From Microbacterium murale (GTDB lineage Bacteria > Actinomycetota > Actinomycetes > Actinomycetales > Microbacteriaceae): 64,000 bases of DNA. Location of the stretch: positions 2,294,001 through 2,358,000 of the forward strand of contig NZ_JAUSXK010000001.1 in assembly GCF_030815955.1 (NCBI RefSeq), read 5' to 3'. The notes under the pieces are model-generated. The model worked only from the letters and a program-made list of their open reading frames with translations. It was not told the origin of the DNA and made no database searches. Of the stretch, positions 59,944 to 64,000 are shown in pieces. Made by a program: the position numbers and the translations under genes. Every line of letters begins with the position of its first letter. Within the stretch, counting starts at the first letter, position 1.

Positions 59944-61059
59944 TCAGACGGTGAGTTCAGCGGTGCGAACGGCGTTCTGCCGCACCCAGTCGATGTCGAC
60001 CTCGTACCCGATGCCTGGCCCATCGGGCACCTGCACGACGCCGTTCTCCGCGACCACCGGCGGCACGATCACATCCCGCTCGTAGTACTTGTCGGAACCG
60101 GACACGTCCGATGGCAGCGTGAAGTTCGGAAGCGATGAGATCGCGACGTTCGCGGCCCGCCCGACGCCGAACTCGTGCATGCCGCCGCACCACACCGGGA
60201 TACCCGCGTCTCTTGCGAGGTCGTGTGCGCGGCGCGCAGCGAGGAGTCCGCCCATGCGGGACACCTTGATGTTCAGCACGCGACCGGCATCCAGCTCGAT
60301 CATCGTTCGCAGGTCTGCCAGTTCGACGACGGACTCGTCGAGACAGACGGGGGTCTGAATCCGTCGTTGCAGTCGCGCGTGGGCAGGGAAGTCTCGCGGC
60401 GCGTACGGCTGCTCGATCATGGTGAGCGATTGCTCGTCCAGCTGGCGGAAGACTTCAGCAGCCTCCTCCGAGTCCGGATACGCGCCGTTCGCGTCGACGT
60501 GCAGATCCAGATGGGGATGATGGTTCCGCACGACCCGGACGGGCTCGACGTCCCACCCCGGCGCGATCTTCAACTTGATCCGTGGATAGCCGGCGCCCAC
60601 CTGCGTCTCCACCTGCGTCAGCAGAGCGTCGAGGCTGGGCTCGATGCCGAGCGAGACGCCTGCCACCACCTCCGTGCGCGTGCCGCCGAGATCAGCAGCC
60701 AGCGAGAGGCCCTGAGAGCGGGCATGGATGTCCCACGCGGCGGCCGAGAAGCCCGCCTTCGTGAACTCGTGCCCGCGGATTCCGGACCACGTGCTCTCCA
60801 GCTCGGCGGGGTCTTCCCATGTGGCGCCGAGCACCGCAGGAACGAGGTACCGATTGGCGATCAGCCACGCCGTGTCCGTCGTCTCCGACGTGTAGAACGG
60901 GTCGGACGGCGAGGCGATCTCCCCCCACCCGGACCGTCCGTCGGCATCGGTGACCTGAACCAGGATGTGCTGCAGGCTGCTCTTGCGGTGCGAACTCGTC
61001 TCGAAGCTGTGCACGAGCGGCAGCGAGACCTCGAAGAGCGCGACGCGTGCGATTCTCAC
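59944..61059 (-). CDS. N-succinylamino acid racemase / o-succinylbenzoate synthase family enzyme
   Basis: A 371-residue enolase-superfamily enzyme. The acid-base lysines are Lys162-Leu-Lys164 and Lys265 (NIKVSRMGG); the metal ligands are Asp189 (VDANGAY), Glu216 (MIEQP) and Asp241 (LDESV). This spacing matches Amycolatopsis-type NSAR/OSBS enzymes. No other menaquinone genes are nearby, whereas GNAT and M20 genes are, so racemisation of N-succinyl-D-amino acids is the likely role. The GTG at 61059 with AAGGAG eight bases upstream overlaps the SIS gene stop; the longer frame upstream is shadow sequence. Confidence 0.9.
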   Translation of the reverse strand: MRIARVALFEVSLPLVHSFETSSHRKSSLQHILVQVTDADGRSGWGEIASPSDPFYTSETTDTAWLIANRYLVPAVLGATWEDPAELESTWSGIRGHEFTKAGFSAAAWDIHARSQGLSLAADLGGTRTEVVAGVSLGIEPSLDALLTQVETQVGAGYPRIKLKIAPGWDVEPVRVVRNHHPHLDLHVDANGAYPDSEEAAEVFRQLDEQSLTMIEQPYAPRDFPAHARLQRRIQTPVCLDESVVELADLRTMIELDAGRVLNIKVSRMGGLLAARRAHDLARDAGIPVWCGGMHEFGVGRAANVAISSLPNFTLPSDVSGSDKYYERDVIVPPVVAENGVVQVPDGPGIGYEVDIDWVRQNAVRTAELTV

Positions 61060-61736
61060 CTGTGGTTCTCCTTGCCGTGATCGGGATGGTGCAGACCCAG
61101 ATCCGCCGCCAGCTCGTCGCGTGCGGAAAGGCGACGCCGGGCTCCCTTCGCGCTCGCCGTGGTGAGGGTGCTCAGCAGGTGGCACACTGCGGCCACAGCG
61201 GTGGGTGAGTCCGCGTACGACGCGGAGTGGGTGTGCACTTTGATCACGACGGATGCCACCTCGGTCAGAGGTGCATCGTCGCTGTCGGTGATGAGGATGA
61301 GTTCGCCACCGGCCCGACGGAACCGCTCGCCGAAGCGGATCGATTCTTCTCGATAGCGCCGCATGGTGAAGAGCACGAGCAGATCGGAGGCGCGCACGTC
61401 GGTCAGCACTGCGAGGGGGGAGAGGGCGCGGTCGTCGACGAGGAAGACATTGGACAGGGTTGCGGACAGGTCGGCGGCGAGCAGGTCGGCATACGCCACG
61501 GTCTTGCCCCGCCCGGTGATGTAACGCCGTCTGGCACCCAGAATCAGCGTCGCCGCGTGCGACACGGTGCCGGTCCGAGTGAGTTCGTCGAAGGTGCGCG
61601 CCAGAGACCGCGTCTCGGTCTCGATCACATTCGCCTGCAACGCCTCGGCAGACTGGCTCGTGCGGAAGCGCTCGCCGAATCGCGCCCCAGGTGAATCCAG
61701 TGCGCGGTCATCCTCATCGTCATCGCCGCGTGTCAT
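61056..61736 (-). CDS. SIS-domain protein, RpiR-like without the N-terminal HTH
   Basis: A 226-residue protein whose core (about residues 55-190) is a SIS phosphosugar-binding fold as in RpiR/MurR regulators: an ATLILGARRRYITGRGKT strand-loop, SDLLVLFTMRRYREESI and ELILITDSDDAPL. The usual N-terminal 75-residue HTH_6 DNA-binding domain is missing; the N-terminus is only a short acidic tail and one helix. It may sense an aminosugar or muropeptide-type ligand and work with another DNA-binding partner, or be an isomerase-like enzyme. It overlaps both neighbours by four bases. Confidence 0.82.
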   Translation of the reverse strand: MTRGDDDEDDRALDSPGARFGERFRTSQSAEALQANVIETETRSLARTFDELTRTGTVSHAATLILGARRRYITGRGKTVAYADLLAADLSATLSNVFLVDDRALSPLAVLTDVRASDLLVLFTMRRYREESIRFGERFRRAGGELILITDSDDAPLTEVASVVIKVHTHSASYADSPTAVAAVCHLLSTLTTASAKGARRRLSARDELAADLGLHHPDHGKENHR

Positions 61737-62503
61737 CGCACATCCTCCCCTGCAAGATAGACCGCCGTTTCATCATCGATTCTCGTGCAGTTCACCAGGA
61801 CGAGACCCGCCTCGAATATCTCCTGCATCCCTTCTCGGATGTGCGCCCGCAGCGTGCTTCCCGTGGCAGCGGGCCCATCCGTGACGGCTGGGAGCGGGAG
61901 CCGTGCGATGCGACGATCGTTCTCTGTTGCCGAGAACACGCGCCCCCATTCTGCGGCGTCGAACGCGGGGGATGGCAGGCTCCGGATGCCAGCGAACGGA
62001 TCGCCGTCGCGATCGAGTGCCCAATCCACGACGATGCGGTCGGTTCCGGGCCGGTCGTAGTAGTCGACGGCGTAGCCGGTGCCCTCTGCCTGGAGTGTGG
62101 CGAAGTTGAAATGAGCGTTGCGCGCCAGCAGCGGATCGAAGGTCCACCGCATCCGCTGCTGCCCCCAGCCGAGCGCGACCTGCCGCTGGCCCGCCTTGAG
62201 CAGGCGGCCGACGCCGCGACCCTGGTACTCGGGATCCACGACCGCGGCCTGCGAATAGTGGAACTCTGCGGCGCTGCGGTCACGGCCGGCGAAACCGTAG
62301 GCGAAACCGACCAACCGGCCCTCGTCGCGCACGCCGATCGCGGAGCCACCGTTACGGGCAAGGGCGCTGACCAGGTTGGGGTTCAGTGAGAACTCGTCAT
62401 GCTCGTAGCGAAAGACGCGCGTGTACAGAGCAGCCGCTTCCCGAATGGCGGCGTCGCCGACGAGGGGCTCTGCGTGCAGCGGGACGATGGGCTGGTTTGG
62501 CAT
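61733..62503 (-). CDS. GNAT acyltransferase of COG3375 type, probable D-amino-acid N-succinyltransferase
   Basis: A 256-residue acyl-CoA-dependent N-acyltransferase. The acetyl-CoA loop is PEYQGRGVGRLLKAGQR, after AAVVDP. The region WTFDPLLARNAHFNFATL and the later TDRIVVDWALD are typical of COG3375, the GNAT family found beside NSAR genes. In Geobacillus such an enzyme succinylates D-amino acids as the first step of a D-to-L conversion. The ATG at 62503 directly follows a GATACGTATC palindrome on the operon's upstream side, so this is the first gene and probably the regulated one. Confidence 0.85.
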   Translation of the reverse strand: MPNQPIVPLHAEPLVGDAAIREAAALYTRVFRYEHDEFSLNPNLVSALARNGGSAIGVRDEGRLVGFAYGFAGRDRSAAEFHYSQAAVVDPEYQGRGVGRLLKAGQRQVALGWGQQRMRWTFDPLLARNAHFNFATLQAEGTGYAVDYYDRPGTDRIVVDWALDRDGDPFAGIRSLPSPAFDAAEWGRVFSATENDRRIARLPLPAVTDGPAATGSTLRAHIREGMQEIFEAGLVLVNCTRIDDETAVYLAGEDVR

Positions 62504-62513
62504 GATACGTATC
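62504..62513. promoter_or_regulatory. GATACGTATC palindrome between divergent GNAT and M20 genes
   Basis: A perfect ten-base palindrome, extended imperfectly by CAT and CTATG on its flanks, lies directly before the GNAT start and 100 bases before the M20 gene. The same half-site recurs in the hairpin after the M20 gene. It is the best operator candidate for the D-amino-acid cluster. Confidence 0.55.
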
Positions 62514-62612
62514 CTATGGTGGCGGTTGTCGAACGCCAACGGTTGATTTTGCAAGTATCCGTCGCCATAGGTGTGGACCGATATGTCTCGTATGATGACG
62601 CGCGGAGGAGAT

Positions 62613-63725
62613 ATGAACGATACGGAGCAGGCGAAGGCCCTCGTCGAACGGCTCGCGCAGTTGACACTCATCGAGTCGCCGTCGCTCGACGTCGCTGCCA
62701 GCGATAAGGTCGTCGACCTGCTGGCGCACTGGTGGCGCGCAGCCGGTGCGCAGGTGCGAACGGTCCCCACATCTGCCGGGATGAACCTCGTCGCGGACAT
62801 CGCCGGAGACGGCGATCCGATCCTCTTGGTGGGGCATTCGGACACGGTCTGGCCCGTCGGCACTCTGCGCAGCGACGTCCCTTGGGTCGACGACGGCGAG
62901 GTCGTTCGGGGTCCTGGCGTGTACGACATGAAAAGTGGCCTGCTGGTGATGCTCGCCGCAGCCGAGCGCTTGCGCGGACGATCGCACCGGGCGTTTCGAG
63001 TGGTCGTCGTCTGCGACGAGGAGATCGGCTCTCCCACGACTTCCGGGTTGCTGCGCGAGTGCGCCGCCGGCGTGCGTGCGGCGATCGGATTCGAGTCGCC
63101 GCATCCGGATGGCGCGCTGAAAGTCGGCCGACGTGGCAGCACTCGAGTGCGTCTCGCCGTCACCGGCCGCGCATCGCACGCTGCGCTGGACCCCGAAGGT
63201 GGCGTCTCGGCGATCGACGAGCTCGTCGATCAACTGCGGATGCTGCGCACCGTCGTCGCTGATCCGAACCTGGTTTCCGAGGTGCTGTGCAATGTGGGCA
63301 CGATTCGAGGCGGCGGCAGAGCGAACGTCGTGCCCGCGGATGCGGAGGCCGAGATCGGCCTGCGATTCGTCGACCCCGCTACCGAAGCTCAGGTGCTTTC
63401 CGCCATTCGATCGCTCCAGCCCATTCGGAACGGAGCGCGACTGCAGGTCGATCTGCTTAGCCATCGCCCGGCGTGGCGGGCATCCGACGCCGACGAGGAG
63501 CTGCTCTATGCCCTCTCGGCTGCGGCGACCGGAATCGGCCAGCACATCGAAGGGCGCCCCGCTGCCGGGGCGGGAGACACGAATCTGCTGGGATCTCTGG
63601 GGGTGCCGACCGTCGACGGGTTCGGCCCGAGGGGCGGCGGTGCGCATGCGGTCGACGAGCACATCCTGACCTCCTCGCTTCTGGAACGTGTCGCGTTGCT
63701 GGAGGCTTTCCTCTCAGGAAAGTAG
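62613..63725 (+). CDS. M20 family metallopeptidase, probable N-succinyl-L-amino acid desuccinylase
   Basis: A 370-residue di-zinc aminoacylase/carboxypeptidase of the CPG2/ArgE/DapE superfamily. Zinc ligands and catalytic residues are visible: His75-Ser-Asp77, Asp105 (YDMKSG), Glu136-Glu137 (CDEEIGS), and a late His in GGGAHAVDEH. The GRASHAALDP segment lies in the dimerisation domain. No signal peptide. It is divergent from the GNAT-NSAR operon, and in the known NSAR pathway an M20 enzyme removes succinate from the L-product. GGAGGAG ends two bases before the ATG; ATGs at 62592 and 62595 are less likely. Confidence 0.87.
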   Translation: MNDTEQAKALVERLAQLTLIESPSLDVAASDKVVDLLAHWWRAAGAQVRTVPTSAGMNLVADIAGDGDPILLVGHSDTVWPVGTLRSDVPWVDDGEVVRGPGVYDMKSGLLVMLAAAERLRGRSHRAFRVVVVCDEEIGSPTTSGLLRECAAGVRAAIGFESPHPDGALKVGRRGSTRVRLAVTGRASHAALDPEGGVSAIDELVDQLRMLRTVVADPNLVSEVLCNVGTIRGGGRANVVPADAEAEIGLRFVDPATEAQVLSAIRSLQPIRNGARLQVDLLSHRPAWRASDADEELLYALSAAATGIGQHIEGRPAAGAGDTNLLGSLGVPTVDGFGPRGGGAHAVDEHILTSSLLERVALLEAFLSGK

Positions 63726-63728
63726 ACC

Positions 63729-63751
63729 CGGGATACGATTCGTATCCCGGA
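63729..63751. promoter_or_regulatory. Palindrome with GATACG/CGTATC arms after the M20 gene
   Basis: Two perfect ten-base arms (CCGGGATACG and CGTATCCCGG) flank a three-base ATT loop, four bases after the M20 stop. As RNA it would be a stable hairpin, but the run that follows (AAGATGTTAAG) is not a T-tract. Because the inner arms match the operator candidate at 62504, it may be a second binding site, a terminator, or both. Confidence 0.55.
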
Positions 63752-63945
63752 AGATGTTAAGCAATGCCGCATGGGCCGACCGACGCGGAATGTGTATACA
63801 TCTACCGCCACGCGTGCATGATACGCCCGAATTTACGGCCTTTTCTGTGGTGGCGTGAATTTCGTCTTCATGCCGAAACGCTGAATTTGCGTGTTTCTGA
63901 CATGTTGCAATCGTGTGGAGTTCGCGAACATCCGACACGAATGTG

Positions 63946-63974
63946 TTGACCTCAGCGCAGTCTTGCGGTTCTAT
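63946..63974 (+). promoter_or_regulatory. Sigma70-like promoter pointing out of the window
   Basis: TTGACC at 63946-63951 and TTCTAT at 63969-63974 are separated by exactly 17 bases. The -35 matches five of six consensus bases; the -10 keeps the key A and final T. It probably drives the next plus-strand gene beyond base 64000. Confidence 0.45.
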
Positions 63975-64000
63975 TGCTCCATCCCAGGGTTCACGCTATC

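Larger units (their letters stand above)
63726..64000 (+). other. Gene-free end region with visibly higher A/T content
   Basis: No credible coding frame was found between the M20 stop and the window end. The first 25 bases hold a strong palindrome. The middle is richer in A/T than the genes around it, with TGTATACA-like and GATACG half-site sequences near 63795 and 63820. The last 60 bases hold a sigma70-like promoter directed out of the window. Confidence 0.6.

Noticed and set aside
58052..60085. 677-residue plus-strand frame opposite the M19 fusion and aminotransferase genes
   Set aside because: It spans two genes that have intact catalytic motifs on the minus strand; no motif or ribosome site supports it.
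59944..61059. Assignment as o-succinylbenzoate synthase for menaquinone
   Set aside because: The active-site pattern allows it, but no men gene lies near, and the GNAT and M20 neighbours point to N-succinylamino acid racemisation. Kept as an alternative.

Overview
The window looks like chromosome from a high-GC actinobacterium of the Microbacteriaceae, most like Microbacterium. This rests on strong G/C bias at codon third positions, many GTG starts, many promoters whose -10 box lies six or seven bases before the start codon (leaderless mRNAs), a DtxR-type iron box, an ESX/type VII secretion locus, and the gene order hpt-ftsH-folE-folP-folB-folK-DUF3180. No insertion sequence, prophage, CRISPR array or rRNA was seen.

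Layout. 1-11.4 kb: the distal part of a type VII secretion (ESX) locus, with the C-terminal part of an EccC motor ATPase, an FHA protein, three small WXG100 proteins, a 1220-residue polymorphic toxin, and a same-strand series of probable immunity genes. One of these is a clear PoNi/DUF1911 protein, matching a PoNe-like DNase domain inside the toxin. 11.4-27.4 kb: housekeeping and accessory genes (a lone resolvase-like domain, malate dehydrogenase, zinc metallopeptidase, prolyl aminopeptidase, aldehyde dehydrogenase, MFS transporter, redoxin, an iron-box-controlled SIP-like protein, glycosyltransferase-GtrA, LtrA, fatty-acid desaturase, a divergent reductase/TetR pair, amidase). 27.4-37.9 kb: a duplicated secreted esterase, a threonine/serine exporter, a DRGH nuclease, a glutamine amidotransferase, a GCS2-family ligase and small kinases. 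38 kb: three tRNA genes (Glu, Asp, Phe) next to a 5'-truncated metallo-beta-lactamase gene. 38.5-43.5 kb: an M23 peptidase, inorganic pyrophosphatase, a frameshifted TMEM175-type channel, tilS, a DUF937 protein, hpt. 43.5-51.6 kb: ftsH and the folate operon, running into membrane PH-domain genes and a DUF2520 gene and ending at a clear terminator. 51.7-55.7 kb: a DUF2207 membrane protein, and a serine hydrolase plus MerR regulator behind a MerR-type promoter with a 19-bp spacer.

55.8-63.7 kb holds the most coherent accessory system. Six tightly coupled minus-strand genes encode a GNAT acyltransferase, a SIS-domain protein, an N-succinylamino-acid racemase (NSAR) type enolase, a class IV aminotransferase, an M19 dipeptidase fused to a class I glutamine amidotransferase, and a beta-lactamase-fold serine hydrolase. 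An M20 peptidase gene is divergent. GNAT + NSAR + M20 is the gene set of the known irreversible D- to L-amino-acid route (succinylate, racemise, desuccinylate). The flanking peptidases could supply D-amino acids from peptides or peptidoglycan, so the whole is read as a D-amino-acid/D-peptide salvage cluster. Palindromes built on GATACG/CGTATC lie on both sides of the M20 gene and may be its operators. The window ends in a gene-free stretch carrying a sigma70-like promoter that points out of the window.
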